Of a stretch of DNA of 64,000 nt, positions 1-16,286 are shown piece by piece. Location of the stretch: positions 248,001 to 312,000 of the forward strand of contig JAIXMP010000007.1 in assembly GCA_025677815.1 (NCBI GenBank). The letters are read 5' to 3'. This DNA comes from Phascolomyces articulosus. Taxonomy: Eukaryota; Mucoromycota; Mucoromycetes; Mucorales; Lichtheimiaceae. Under the pieces are notes generated by a model. That model did no database searches, was not told the DNA's origin, and saw only the letters and a list, made by a program, of their open reading frames with translations. The translations under genes were made by a program, and so were the position numbers. Position 1 is the first letter of the stretch, and each line of letters starts with the position of its first letter.

Positions 1-790
<790 letters not shown>

Positions 791-1385
791 TTTGAAGTGA
801 AAAGTTTATAGCTGAAGAAAAAAGAAAGCAACGAAATCTTGTTCACAGGTTCCACGACCTGATAATCCAGCCCAATTCTTTGGTTTTCTGGATCTTTCTA
901 CTTGACCGGCGGATTAATTTGGCAGCTACAAAACACAATATAATCCAGATATCAGCAGGCTATCTTTTCAGATTTACTGACTATTACAGTCCTTTCTTCC
1001 TTTCAATGGAACGTTTCAATACATTTACTGTTTGAAAGTATAAAATTGAAGCAGTGAATCCATTTTCAGGTTTTCTGAAAGAAAATCCTGAATATCAATA
1101 CTGCGTTGCTATCATACTTTTTCAGTGTGACCAGTATAATGTTAATATATCGCCTAAGACATGGTTATCGTATAACAACAGCATAACTTGATAAAATGTG
1201 TTTTTCATTATATAGAAAAGCTGGTTGGAATATAATCTACCATTGTTAAAAAGTAGTAGAGACGAGGTTTCTTTCAAATGTATCCTGTTGTTATGCTCTA
1301 ACTTTCTTGACCCAGACAGCTAAATTTACCAGCTTCCACAGCTATAAGATTCTGTCTCTGTTTCATATTTTTAAATAAAATAAAT
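791..1385. promoter_or_regulatory. Shared divergent promoter region between cpr6 and pih1
   Basis: A 595-base gap separates the start codons of two divergently transcribed genes. I see no convincing ORF in it. A heat-shock-element-like triplet, TTCTGGATCTTTC (886-898), has the TTCnnGAAnnTTC spacing with one mismatch in the middle unit (GAT for GAA). Both neighbours encode putative Hsp90 co-chaperones, so heat-shock-factor control is plausible, but this site is weak and unproven. Confidence 0.4.
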
Positions 1386-2560
1386 ATGCCATTGCTTGAA
1401 CCTGATCAACCTGACAAAAAAAGCCCATTTTTATTCACTGAAACAACAAGAGACAATCAATCCGAGGATTTCCACTCACTGTCAAAAGAAGAGCAAGATG
1501 TCTTGCTTGATCACGTCGCGTCCGAATTTGCCAATGATCCTCAAGCAATGGAACGACTTGCAGCCAAATTCTTACAAGAAGTGACACCTAATGATTTCAA
1601 TACTGTTGCTGTTCAACCGCAACCTGGATTTGTCTGTAAAACCAAAGTAGAGCAATCAAAGACAAAAAAGCACAAGGCGGGCACAAAAGTATATATTAAT
1701 ATCTGTCACGCAGACGCCATTCCAAAACCCCCCGTTGCCAACGAAAATGAAATTCAAAAAGCTTTGAATGCAAATCCGGCAGCAACGTACCGTGTACCAC
1801 TTAGTATGGGTCAGACGCGTCATGAAGACAATTCTTGTAAGTGGTATATTGAATTATTTCCGTTGTTATAAGATGGTCCTAATAATTTTAGTGTTATATC
1901 TATAGTGATTATGGATGCTTGTATACACACACAACCATATTTGCGTGCAGAACGCGATTTGGATTTTCGATTGTATATCATTGAGTTGGCTATTGAATTT
2001 GTGGAAGAAATGGAATCTGTTGATCTTAGTCGAGGTAAGATTGTTACAAGCACTACCAGAAAATCGTACATTAGATAACGAATAAGCCGCGTGTAACATT
2101 TAGAATTTACAATGCCTAATTTACAATCCAAGGGCAAAATACCCCAGCGAATGTTACGATTACCCAAGCCTGATTTAATATCGAATGTAAAGAAACATAA
2201 GAATACGAAAAAGGAAGATATAAAGCAATCTATTTCGATTGATAAAAAGAAGGATCATCTAATTATAGTGATTCCAGATATGCCATCGGTGGTAAGTTCT
2301 TTTTAATTTAGGTACTGGGTAATATTACCAAATTGTCATCATTCTAATTTTTTTTGACAAATGGATAGAATCCTTCATCATGGACTTTAGATATAGAACC
2401 TTCCCAAATGGTTATTGGTGGTACGGGCAGTACACTTAAAACAATTAAATTACCCAAGGAAATAGATGTACAGCACAGGGATAATGAAGCCAAATTTTAC
2501 AAAAAAAGTAAAGAGCTAGTTATTGAATTGGTATTAGCACCACGTCGTCAATTTCTGTAA
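1386..2560 (+). CDS. pih1: PIH1 domain protein (R2TP complex co-chaperone)
   Basis: PIH1/NOP17 proteins are adaptors of the R2TP (Rvb1-Rvb2-Tah1-Pih1) complex, which works with Hsp90 in box C/D snoRNP, RNA polymerase and PIKK assembly. Four exons: 1386-1836, 1906-2034, 2104-2291 and 2369-2560. The joined frame has no stop. The N-terminal PIH1 core shows QPGFVCKTK and GTKVYINICHADAIPKPP, then DLDFRLYIIELAIEFVEEM and SREFTMPNLQSKGKIPQRM, all typical of the family. The C-terminal part (from about residue 258) looks like a beta-rich CS-like domain, as in yeast Pih1. Total is about 319 residues, normal for Pih1. The stop is only 91 bases from the stop of the convergent PPR-like gene. Confidence 0.88.
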
Positions 2561-2651
2561 ATAATCACAGTAGCAAATAATAAATATATAAAAAAAATAT
2601 ACTTTTATGCAATGAATAGCAAACAGAAAAAATATCAAATCTAATAATTAA

Positions 2652-3723
2652 TTACAAGGATGAAGCAAGTTGCTTGACCTTATCCGCCTTTTCACTTTCA
2701 CCTTTTTCCGTCAATACAGAAACAAGCTTATCTAATGAAGCTTTTGCGTCTGCCTTGTTTTGGATCTCATTCAATGAGACCAAATCTTCTGCTGCTGAAA
2801 CAGCATCTTCCAATGGTTTTCCATCATCTGCTTCTGCTGCTAAACAACCATCCACAAGCAATGCATACATTTTCCCGGTAGGTTGTGATCGATCATACAA
2901 AGGTACCATCGCCAATGTGATAAATGCCTTGTCCATTTCTCCTTGTTTTGACAATGCTGCAATAGTTTTTTCAAAATCATCCTGTGTTGGTAATAAACCA
3001 TAACGTTGACGTTCACCCAACAATGTATATGCAACATCACCTCGACCTGTCTTGCAGCATGCTTCGATCAATTTGGAAGAGGTAAAAGGTGTGACGGGAA
3101 GACGTTTGTTACGCCATTGTTCAACCAATGTAGGTAGTTTTTCGGCTTGATCGGCAGCGTCAATGTGATGTACAAGGTTGTTCAAGCGTGATTGTTTTGG
3201 CATTTGGTGTAAATCTTTGGGATCCTTGGTTTCGGCAACAAGTGCTTCATATAAGCTGTTAAATGTGACATTTTCTGAGGATGTTTTATTTTGTTTTTGT
3301 TGGCTTTTCAACAAAGCTTCTTCAGCTTCCTTTTGATGTTCAGCTTCGAGGAGTTCTGGATCGTCTTCGTCGAGGAGTTCAACTGTGCCTTTTCCTTTTT
3401 TTGCTTTCAACACTGTTTTTGAATTATATAACAATAGATATGGTACCAAGTTAAATAAATAGCCTTATTTTATACATGAGACAATGTGATTGTTTTTTTT
3501 TCTTCTACTCACACACGCTAGTCGGTCGCAACGCGTGGAATGCACATTGTTGAGTAATGGCATTTGCAATACGAGGAACTGGTAATTCTATAATATGAAA
3601 TGAATGGTTTATGAATAAAGGAATTTTAATAAAATAAACAGTATGATAAATAAACTTACGAGCTCGTAATGGCGCTTGTTTCTTTAATAATGAGAATACG
3701 CGAGCGGTAGGTCGCAAGGCCAT
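2652..3723 (-). CDS. PPR-like helical-repeat protein, probably mitochondrial
   Basis: Three exons on the minus strand: 3660-3723, 3513-3587 and 2652-3412, joining into 299 codons plus stop. The N-terminus is rich in Arg and hydrophobics without acids (MALRPTARVFSLLKKQ), as in mitochondrial targeting peptides. From about residue 110 the protein is a set of helical pairs resembling pentatricopeptide repeats (for example FTSSKLIEACCKTGRGDVAY and DDFEKTIAALSKQGEMDKAF). A charged Lys/Glu linker precedes them. PPR proteins usually bind organellar RNA or belong to the mitochondrial ribosome (mS27-like proteins have a similar layout), but I cannot pick a specific orthologue. The middle splice (GTGAGT at 3512-3507 to acceptor at 3413-3414) was chosen because it alone preserves the frame. 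Confidence 0.68.
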
Positions 3724-5043
3724 TTCGTTTGAAGTTGAAAAGTTGTCAAAGCAAATCGTGCCCTTCGAAACCCATCCCAGCAGTTAATAACTCAATTACC
3801 AAGCCACTCAGCCAATTCGCCATATACGCACAAGCAAATTGACAGCTCATGTAGATTAAAGTTTCTTAAGATAATAAATGATCAAATGAACGCTGTGTCT
3901 AAATAGGACGCAGGTCATGTACAATTACTCCCAAACCAATTTATTTTTGAATCTAAAACAAGCGGCATCATTATAGTAGAGTAATTTTTATATCCTGGTG
4001 CATATTATGGGTTTTATATCCAAAAGATGAAAAGAAAAACATGTGCAAGATAATGACAAGAAATAAAATAGAATTATTTCACAAGCTTATAACTATGAAC
4101 TAGAGCAGCGTCTTTCTGGATGATACTGAAAAAATTACTATCAATTAATTAATTAGTATATACTGAAACTAAACAGTTCACCAAACAATCTAAAATAAAC
4201 GATAGTGTACAAACTACACGTATTTATTAGGGAGAAAAAGCTGGTTGTTGTATTGCTATAAGGTTACCGTTTATATAAAAAAAAGTGTGTCACCATCGCC
4301 TGTTCTTTCGCTAATATAAACAAATATTTCATAACGACCTAATAAACCTATGCCAATAATACAGTTACTAGCCCTTTCGCTTTCGCTTGTTGATAAGGGT
4401 CAAGCGTGACATGAAAGGTGTTTTATCAACAATTCCTGCATGAAACTCAAAATTACATGATAAAAGTCTATATATTTAACCACATAGTCTATATCAGTTA
4501 TATCCTCTACACTTTTTTAGTAGAAATATTAATATACGAGTACTTATTTTTAATGATAAAAATAAACAAACCAAACACATAAAACAATGTAGCCAAAGAA
4601 CATAAAAAATGAAGGCAGGTCATTATTCAAATGGAACTCGCAAATGCTAACAACCTCCCTAATTTTTCCACAATAGAACCAGAGGGTCGCTGTAAACAAA
4701 CATTATATCACGGGGGTGTCTTAGAGCTTTTCACATGTGCACTGCTACTTATTGTTGGTCAGTTTGTCATATTGTACTTATATATCATAGAATCTAAGCC
4801 CATTTATCAATTTTTATAAAACTTCCATAATCATGTCCCTTTGTCTTTTCTTTCTTTTACGAGATTATTAGCCCCTAGTTGATAAACAGAGGAAAATGAA
4901 AATAGTATATAAAAAGAAGTGTTCTAGCATTAATCTGGGTTTTCGTGTTAATAACCTAATTGTAATAGAAAAAGAAAAAAAAAGGATTTTATAACTTATA
5001 CCTTGTATATTTTCATCCTATTCTTCCTCTTAATATATTTAAG
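3724..5043. other. Intergenic region, no gene recognised
   Basis: About 1.3 kb of AT-rich sequence between the PPR-like gene and the subtilase pair, which diverge. Short open frames exist (for example near 4631-4819, with one hydrophobic stretch) but show no recognisable domain, splice continuity or codon bias. It presumably holds the promoters of both neighbours. Confidence 0.5.
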
Positions 5044-8000
5044 ATGTTCGTAATTTCTATTGCTGTGACAATATTACTTGTTATGACAATGTATGTTGTG
5101 GGAACTGTAATTCCTGGAGCTTTCATAATTGAATATGCAGATGGTGGAGCAGCTGATTCTATTACCCAATAACATACTCGTTTATTATCTTCACTTGGTC
5201 CACTTTCTGATCAATTGCAAATACGCCAAACGTATTCAACAGCACTTTTCCGTGGTGTCTCGATTAACATTAATAATCCGTCACCAGCATTATCCTTATT
5301 ATCACCCATTAAAAATACTGTCAATAATACGGATCAACATCATGTATTGGAACGAATTTTTCGTCATCCAGAAGTTATCAATATCTATCCTATCATGGAA
5401 GCCCCAAGACCACAGTGGATTGAGGATCAAGTTCATATACCATATGAAAATAAACTAAGTCAGCTAAAGGATATCCATGAAACGCTCAATATTACAGGTT
5501 CTGGAATCACAGTAGGCATTATTGATTCAGGTATTTTTTTTTTGATGAATATTTTGTATGCATTTATTATTGCTGAAAAATGAAAAAAAAATCGAGAATA
5601 CTGATTTTCCCTTATACAGGTGTCGATTATAACCATCCTGCAATAGGCGGAGGATTCGGAGAAGGGTTCAAGATTCGATTAGGGTATAATTTAATAGATC
5701 CGAATAAAGATGATCAAGATGCAGGAACTCATCGTAGCCCTAGCGATCCATATGATGTTTGTGTTGATAACGCAGGTGGTACGTGTGTAATATACACGAG
5801 TATATAAAAGGATAAATAGAATCAAATTTAGACTGATCATTGTTCTATATAATTCTCATATTTAGGCCATGGTACACACGCCTCTGGAATTATTGCTGGT
5901 ATTGATGAAATCAAGGTAAACTGGGAGAAAGAAGTATAGAAAAATTAGAGCTGACAAAAATATATTTATAGAATTTTCTTGGTGTAGCGCCACATGTCAC
6001 TTTAGGCATGTAAGGATAGGGTCTATTGTTTAATTCTACTTCTTTATTTATCAACCATATATTGAGCCTATTATTTAATGGCTTAATTATATATAGGTGG
6101 CGAATATTTGGATGCACAGGTGGAGCAGGGGAGGATATTGTTATCAAAGCATTGGAAATGGCTTATGCTGCAGGTAGATAGCGTTGATGAAATGTTGGTT
6201 TGATGAGTTTACCTTATTTTGATACCATTCGTATTTATTTTCTCGTAATATGAACCGTGTCATTCAACAGGTTGCAATGTTATCAATCTTAGCTTGGGTA
6301 CGCAAGATGCTTGAGCAGAAAACCCGATGTCGGTTGTGGCGAATAGACTCACAGAGAAAGGGGTTATTGGTATGTATTGATTCTCTATACAAATTAAAGT
6401 AGTAGAAGAATACTAGGTAGTAACAAAAACCAAGCTAATATTTGTATAAAACAGTGGTTTCTGTTGCAGGCAATCAAGGCAGTGAAGGTGTGTTTATGCA
6501 AAACAGTCCTGGATCAGTTCCAAAAGTTATTTCTGTTGCATCGGTAGACAATTCTTTTTATTTCACACAGATAGCAACAGTCGACGCATTTCCGAATGAA
6601 ACATATCGTAAGTCAAAACATTCTAATATAAGTCAATGATGCAAGAAAAGGCATTATTTGTATCGATATTTATTCTTATCCATTTATAAATATTTTTTAG
6701 CATATGAGTTGTCAACATCCACGAAGCAAATGTCAAATGGCACGCTTGCGATATTATTCGATGAACAGAATACACACCTTGTTACTACAGCATGTCCTAA
6801 CAATGTAATGACAACAACAGCTCCTTTGGCTAGTTCTATTTTACTTGTACATCGTGGGGGATGTACTTTTGCCGAAAAACTTTCAGTTGCTGAACAATTC
6901 GGCGTAAAAGCTGTTTTATTTTATGATGCAGATGAGCAAGATGAATATCGTGCAATCCAAGTGTTGACACCTGATGAGAGTATAATTCCAGCTGCAGGAA
7001 TCTCCAAATATTTCGCTGACAAGTTAATAGCTACCGTAAAAAAGTACAAAGGATCATCAAAAAACAAGGCATTTAATATAATGTTTAGTGTTCACCAGTA
7101 TAATGAACCATCCCCATCCGCCGGACAAGTATCTTCTTTTTCTAGTGTCGGCCCCAATTATGAGCTTGATCTTAAGCCATCTTTGGCTGGTATTGGAAAC
7201 CAAGTTTATTCAACTCTTCCAAGACATATCGGTGACGGTTGGGGTACTCGTTCAGGAACATCCATGGCAGCACCTCATATTTCAGGTGTTGCAGCACTTA
7301 TGTTGGCTTATTACAAACAAAATAATATCACCGTGGATCCATTATTCATTACTGAGCAGCTACAAAATCACGCCCAACAAGCAACGTTTGAGGGTCAACC
7401 AGATCATCCTTTACTACAAGGAGCTGGATTAGTGCAACGTAAGTAATTTTATAATGTAAAACAAAAACTAATAGTCATAGCATCTTCTGTTTTATTTGAT
7501 GATAGTTGATTAAATTGATTATTTGCTATGTATAGCTTTCGAATCGCTTCAAAGCACAGTCCATATTACACCTGGTTATATTAGTTTTAATGACACCGGG
7601 AATAATATAAAAACACACCAACTACGAATTACCAACAACGGGCAAGAAATAATTAGGGGTGAGATACAGCATATTCCATCCAAAGCCATTTTACCGTATG
7701 ATAATTCTACAGGGACTGGTGTTATTGCAGAGTCATATCATCGTAATGATATAAAAGTTGGACTTGATTGGGAGCCAAAAAGTATCACATTACAATCAGA
7801 TCAATCCATCAACGTTCAAGTCACTGTAAAAATTCCATTCATAAACTACTACTATCAAATGTATGGTGGATTTATTCAATTTGTTCAAAAAGATGGAGGC
7901 AAGAATAATGATAAGGATGGCAGCAACGATACAGCTGTGTTAGGTAGTATACCCTATTTCGGTGTCCTTGGTAAACTCAGCGACTTGTCACTCTTTGATC

Positions 8001-8407
8001 AAGGTTTTCCTTATCTTGCTCCTGGAGGAGACCCAGATATCAAGTACGAACCTGCCGATACATTTGTGTTAAATACAACAAATGCACAATTTCCTGACAT
8101 TATCTGTCGCTTATTGGCACCAACATCCCAAGTGAAAATTCAAGTCTTGGATCAATCCAACAATACTGTCGGCGATATTGATGGCAGTCCATTTAAATAC
8201 TGGGAACGAAATCGACTTTCAACAGAAAATTATTACCGAAGTATACTATGGAACGGCAAGATTGCTACCGGTTTGAATTTCGAGGAAGCAGTGATGCTTC
8301 CTCAAGGTACATATCGTTTACAAGTAAAAGCGTTAAAAATGTTTGGTAATCCAAATATTCCAGAACAATGGGAACAATGGACCTCGGGACCTATACTTGT
8401 TCAATAA
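5044..8407 (+). pseudogene. S8 subtilisin-like protease with two in-frame stop codons (upstream tandem copy)
   Basis: Nine exons (5044-5530, 5620-5778, 5866-5915, 5973-6010, 6097-6173, 6271-6369, 6455-6607, 6701-7438, 7536-8407) splice into exactly 891 codons with no frameshift. Two nonsense codons lie inside: TAA at 5170-5172 (codon 43, in the I9-like propeptide) and TGA at 6312-6314 (codon 285). The TGA replaces the Trp that the downstream paralogue has in its SWPEDPS segment. Everything else is well kept: signal-like N-terminus, Asp in GIIDSGVDYNHP (about 161), His in GHGTHASG (about 217), a PA insert, Ser in GTSMAAPH (about 542) and a C-terminal Fn3-like domain. The layout resembles Vpr/C5a-peptidase-type subtilases. 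It is a young pseudogene unless the stops are read through or are assembly errors. Confidence 0.82.
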
Positions 8408-8784
8408 CAAGAAATTCTTAACGTTATAATATTCCATACATATCTTTTATTATAGTACAGTGTGTCTCACATTGACAATTTTCGTTTATTGATATAAATC
8501 ATTGTATTCTGTTTTACTATACATTTCATTTACTATTTGCCCACACAATTTTATTATAATAGAAAAGTTTACATATACCAAAAAAAGACAATAAATATAA
8601 TCTGCTTTGCATAAAAAATTGAATTTTGGTCCAAGTTTCCTAACAAGCAAATAACAGAAATTTATATAGAATTTGTTAGTTGAACGGAAGAATTTTTTGA
8701 TAGCCATCACCAATTCGATCCCCTTTTCATTATTGCTACTTCCTTAATTCTTTCTTTCTTTTTCTTTTTATCACCTTGGTAATC
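8408..8784. promoter_or_regulatory. Spacer and presumed promoter between the tandem subtilases
   Basis: A 377-base AT-rich gap between the stop of the upstream copy and the ATG of the intact copy. Pyrimidine-rich sequence lies just before the start at 8785. No gene is visible. Confidence 0.45.
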
Positions 8785-11700
8785 ATGACAATGCTGTTCG
8801 ATTACTATGTGCGAAATAAGAAAAATGGAGGGGTAAAAACATCTCGATTCATACCATCTACACTCTTATTATTATACATTCTTGGTTCCACGGCGACTGT
8901 TGCAAACGCAATTATCGATCATCCAAAATGGGCCGCTGCAGCAGCATTAGGAAGCAACACTCATAATGCATTATCAGGACGATATATAATAGAATTTGAT
9001 GAAAATTATGAGGGAACATCAACTCGATTTGTAAAAGAATTAGAACACGAACATGACCATATCAAATGGAAGGTGGCACATGATTATGACACCGAGTCTA
9101 TCTTTCGGGGAATTTCAGTCCAATTGGAACAAGATGGTTTTCTCGCTGCCGCCGATATGGATGAAGATAATGAAAATAAATTATTATCAGAACATCAAGT
9201 GATCCATCGAGTTATGGAGAAGCATCATGTCAAACGTGTATATCCAGTCATCGAGATTCAACGACCTACTATTGATTTATATAGTTCAATTGATCCAGAA
9301 GCTTTAAATTTATCACCAGATGTAAAAGATTTACCATTTGCCCATAGTATGACCCAAGTAGAACGAGTACATAGAGAACTAGGCTTCTGGGGTGATGGTA
9401 TCACAGTAGGTGTTATTGATACAGGTAAGCCCATATTTTTATTTCTGTAAAGAGGAATGAGTGAAAGAGTATGAAAATAATATCAATGAAATCTGTTTTT
9501 TTCTTTAGGTGTTGATTATTATCATCCCGCACTTGGAGGTGGATTTGGACCTGGATACAAGGTATTTTATCTCGATTTTTTTTTATTAAGCTTGATGATT
9601 TGTACCGTTGCTATCAAAATTAATTGTTCTGCAAAAAAAAAAGGTTGCTATAGGGTATGATTTGGTTGGTGATACGTTTAATGTATCAGATCCATCAAGT
9701 ATTCATCCTCAAGATACTCCTCTGGATTCTTGTCAACAACCTTCTAGTGGTAAGATGAGGGGAAAAAGCTTTTTAAATCATTATTTAAAATATTGTTTTT
9801 ATATTCATCCATAATTGAATGTAGGACATGGAACACACGTCAGTGGTATAATTGCTGCTGATGACAAGAAATATGTATGTGTATCCGTTTTTTTTTTCAG
9901 TTGTAACACACACTTTTTTCACTTACATGTCCATCTTATATAGAATTTTACAGGTGTCGCACCTCATGTAACGTTGGGCATGTGGCGTATTTTTGGATGT
10001 ACTGGATCAACATCTAATGATCTTGTCATTAAAGCAATGATTATGGCATATGAAGAAGGTATGTGAAAAAAAGTACCAACTTCCGTATTGTTAAGCAAAA
10101 GGTAAATAAGATGATTAATCTTTCTTTTCATTTTATATAGGTTGTAATGTCATTAATCTTAGTTTGGGTGGAGTAAACAGCTGGCCTGAAGATCCATCCG
10201 CTGTCGTTGCTGATCGTATCGCAAAGAAAAATGTCACAAGTAATAAAAATACCTTTTTATGTTTTTTTTAATGATATATTATTATACCAGAATCTTAATC
10301 CCATTTCTCTTTGAAATTAAATGTATATAGTGGTTATTGCTGCTGGTAATGAAGGCGCAAAAGGTGCATTTATGATATCTTCACCAAGCACGGGATATGA
10401 TGTCATTTCGGTAGCATCTGTTGACAATGAATATAGTTTGCAGCCCATGTTCTTTGTTGATTCAACTGGAGATCAATTCCGTAAGTATATTTTAAAAAGC
10501 ATATTTGCTTGCAATGTTTGTTTTTGTAATATCAAATATTAACATTGAATCAACGATATATTTTCTATAGCATACACATTGTCAAGTACCACAAATAATT
10601 TTGTTAATAGTACACTTGTTGCATATAGCAACAATTCAGATGATAATGATGACGATGCTTGTCCAGGCACAAAACCTGATAACGATCTAACCGGTCATAT
10701 TGTCCTTGTCAAACGTGGTTCATGTGAATTCGATCTGAAAGCAAGTCAAATAGCAGATGCTGGTGGCATTGCAATGTTAGTCTACGATAAAGATGGAGCC
10801 GATGTATTTAAGCCAACCACAGAAGTGGCATCTATCCCTGTCGCAGCCGTTTCACATACATCTGGAATTGAGTTGTTGAAGCAGCTCCAAGAAGGACCTT
10901 TATCACTTTCATTTAGTAATCAATTATATCCGGTCAAAATTAGCAGTGCTGGATTAGTATCTCGTTTTTCGAGTGTAGGTCCTACGTATGAATTTGGTAT
11001 GAAGCCAGATATTGCTGGTGTAGGCGGATTTATTTTCTCAACACTCCCTCAACGTCAAGGCAGTTATGGCATCTTATCGGGTACATCCATGGCGTCTCCA
11101 TATGTTGCAGGTGTATGTGCTCTTTATTTACAGGCACATGGGCCAGCGAAAGATCCATTATTTGTACGAGAACAACTTCAAAACTATGCTGCAGAGGTAC
11201 CAGCACCTGGTAATCGTGAAATAATACCTCTTGATAGTCCTATACGACAAGGAGGCGGTCTTGTCCAAGGTAAATTCGAAAACATTTTTTTGAAGATGAA
11301 AATAATGGAGTTCTATAAAGGAAAAATGCTAAATATTTTTATATAGCTTACGATGCAATTCAGGGAGGCATTCATATTACACCAGGAAAAATCAGTTTCA
11401 ATGACACAGTCCGTTACAAACCACAAACTGTGACTATCACTAACATGAAAGACCGAACTGTAACATTGGCATTAGAAAATGTTCCTGGTGTACCAGTCGA
11501 ACCTTATAACCTTCCAATATCTGGGTTTGCACCTGTTGAACCAGCTCCAAGCAATTCAGACCTTAAAGCTTATCTTTCATTTGAATCAAGCATTACTTTG
11601 AAAGCTGGAGAGTCTCGCCAAATTATTGTTTCTCTCAACGGTTTCAATCAAGAACCAGAAGCTTCAAAACCCTATCCAATTTATGGTGGCCATATCCGGT

Positions 11701-12248
11701 TGACAGATTCACAACAAACATCCAGTGGCACTGTTCAATTTCCTTACATGGGTGTTATTGGAAATGTGACAGAAATACCAATTTTTGATCGAGGATTTCC
11801 ACTCATCACAAGTATGAAGGAAATTTCTTCACACAGTGGTGATAATACAGAAGAATCCGTCAACGTTACAGAATACGTAATTAACCGAACACCTGGTGTA
11901 GGAAATGAAAATGGTGATGGTGGAGAAACTTCTGTTTTAGTACTTATACGGTTTTTGATGGGAACACGTACTTTCCTAGCTGATGTTCTCAATTCAGAAC
12001 AAATAACGATTGGAACAGCAGTGACTAGCAATTACGTTCAACGAAATACACTCAATGGTGTTGGTATGGTCGTTATTGATTCATGGAATGGTACTTATAT
12101 TCCAAATAAGTTTGAACATGAAAGCCGTCAAGTTCCTGTCGAAAACGGAACGTACTTTCTGCGCTGGCGTGCATTACGTCTCATGGGAGACCCAGATAAT
12201 CCAGATAGTTGGGAAACTGTCACGTCTAAACCCATCATTGTAAAGTAA
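8785..12248 (+). CDS. Secreted S8 subtilisin-like serine protease (intact tandem copy)
   Basis: Predicted endopeptidase of about 937 residues in nine exons (8785-9424, 9509-9561, 9644-9749, 9825-9874, 9944-10058, 10141-10239, 10331-10480, 10571-11269, 11347-12248). A hydrophobic signal-anchor (about residues 22-45) precedes an I9-type propeptide (GRYIIEFDENYEG). The catalytic domain shows Asp in GVIDTGVDYYHP (about 212), His in GHGTHVSG (about 268) and Ser in GTSMASPYVAG (about 577). A PA domain sits between His and Ser (DNDLTGHIVLVKRGSCEFD), and a C-terminal beta-rich Fn3_5/DUF1034-like region follows (HITPGKISFNDT). This order is typical of Vpr/lactocepin-type and many fungal secreted subtilases. 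The protein is likely secreted or cell-wall bound. I start at 8785, the first true ATG of the frame. It is a tandem duplicate of the broken copy at 5044-8407. Confidence 0.9.
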
Positions 12249-12721
12249 ACAGAAATATTGATGGCTATAATAGATAATAATACTAAAATATTGCAAACTA
12301 AATAATATACACTAGTAATGATAATAAAGTATGATGCAATAATTGTGAAAAACACCATCAACAAATTCAATCAATTTTTCAGTTGAGGATCCATTACAAT
12401 TATTGTACATATCTTAATTTCTCATATTTCATTTTTAATAGAATCTGACTATTGAAATCCTATCTAATTCTTGAAGTTATTCATAAGTATCAAGCTTGAT
12501 CTTTTACTTTAATATTCTTTCCATCACTATTGGAAAATAAGATAGTCAGCATTTGAGGCCCAGGCGTCAAAATAATCATGCAGCACCAAGCCACACATAT
12601 TGTAGATCAGCAATAGATTCAAATGTGAGTCAAAGTCAGAAAAAAAAAAAGAAGGGTTACCCGTCAGTTACCTTTAACCCGTCTCCCTCACACAACTTTA
12701 CCTTTCACAACAATTGTTGCA
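12249..12721. promoter_or_regulatory. ADE5,7 upstream region
   Basis: A 473-base gap after the subtilase stop. It contains the palindromic TGAGTCA described separately and a C/T-rich stretch just upstream of the ADE5,7 start at 12722. No other gene is seen. Confidence 0.5.
12626..12632. promoter_or_regulatory. TGAGTCA motif (Gcn4/AP-1-like; reverse strand reads TGACTCA, a Bas1-like core)
   Basis: A perfect TGAGTCA lies about 95 bases upstream of the ADE5,7 start codon. In budding yeast, ADE genes are activated through TGACTC sites by Bas1/Pho2 and by Gcn4. Conservation of that circuit in this fungus is an inference. Confidence 0.45.
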
Positions 12722-15610
<2,889 letters not shown>

Positions 15611-16286
15611 AAAAAAAAAAACGCCTTTTACCTAAAAAAACACACACATACACGTTTGCTATTTTTTTTTTTTATCTTTATCATTATTATCATATTTTTT
15701 CACTTTCTTTCACAATTTGCATCCCAAAAATCAAATGTTGTTTTTTTATATTTGTACATAACCAGTTTATTCAAAAATGGATAAAAGTAATACTATCATC
15801 ATCCACTTTTTTTTTCTATTGTTTTGTTTTATGAGTGATATAGCCATTGTAACATATATCCTCCGATATAAAAGTAGAAAGAAGGAAATATCTCTATTTT
15901 ATACACTGAAATTTAACTCTCACTCCTTACTATGGATATACTTATTTGTAAGGGGTTGTTGGTGGAATTGTCAATTACTTTCATTTGTTAGAAATGGTCA
16001 CAAAAGATCTCCACATCCGAGGACTTGGAGGGCAGAGAATATTCTGTCTTTTTAGACTGGTGCATGATATCCACTTGCCAAAAACTGCCTATTCGTCCAT
16101 TCGTCCATTTATGAGTCACCAAAACCTAGATTTCTTCTATTGGCTTACTGGCTTTTGTTTTTCTTGAAGAGACAATATAAAAATGACCCGAAACATTTTC
16201 TCTACAAACGTGGTAACTTCACTTCTTTTTTTTTGTCCATCCGTTAGCTCTTATCACCTCCCCTTTTTTTTAAAAAAAAATTTATA
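15611..16286. other. Intergenic region with homopolymer tracts
   Basis: 676 bases between tandem genes, rich in A/T runs. It must contain the ADE5,7 3' UTR and the promoter of the acetyltransferase. No supported coding sequence. Confidence 0.5.
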
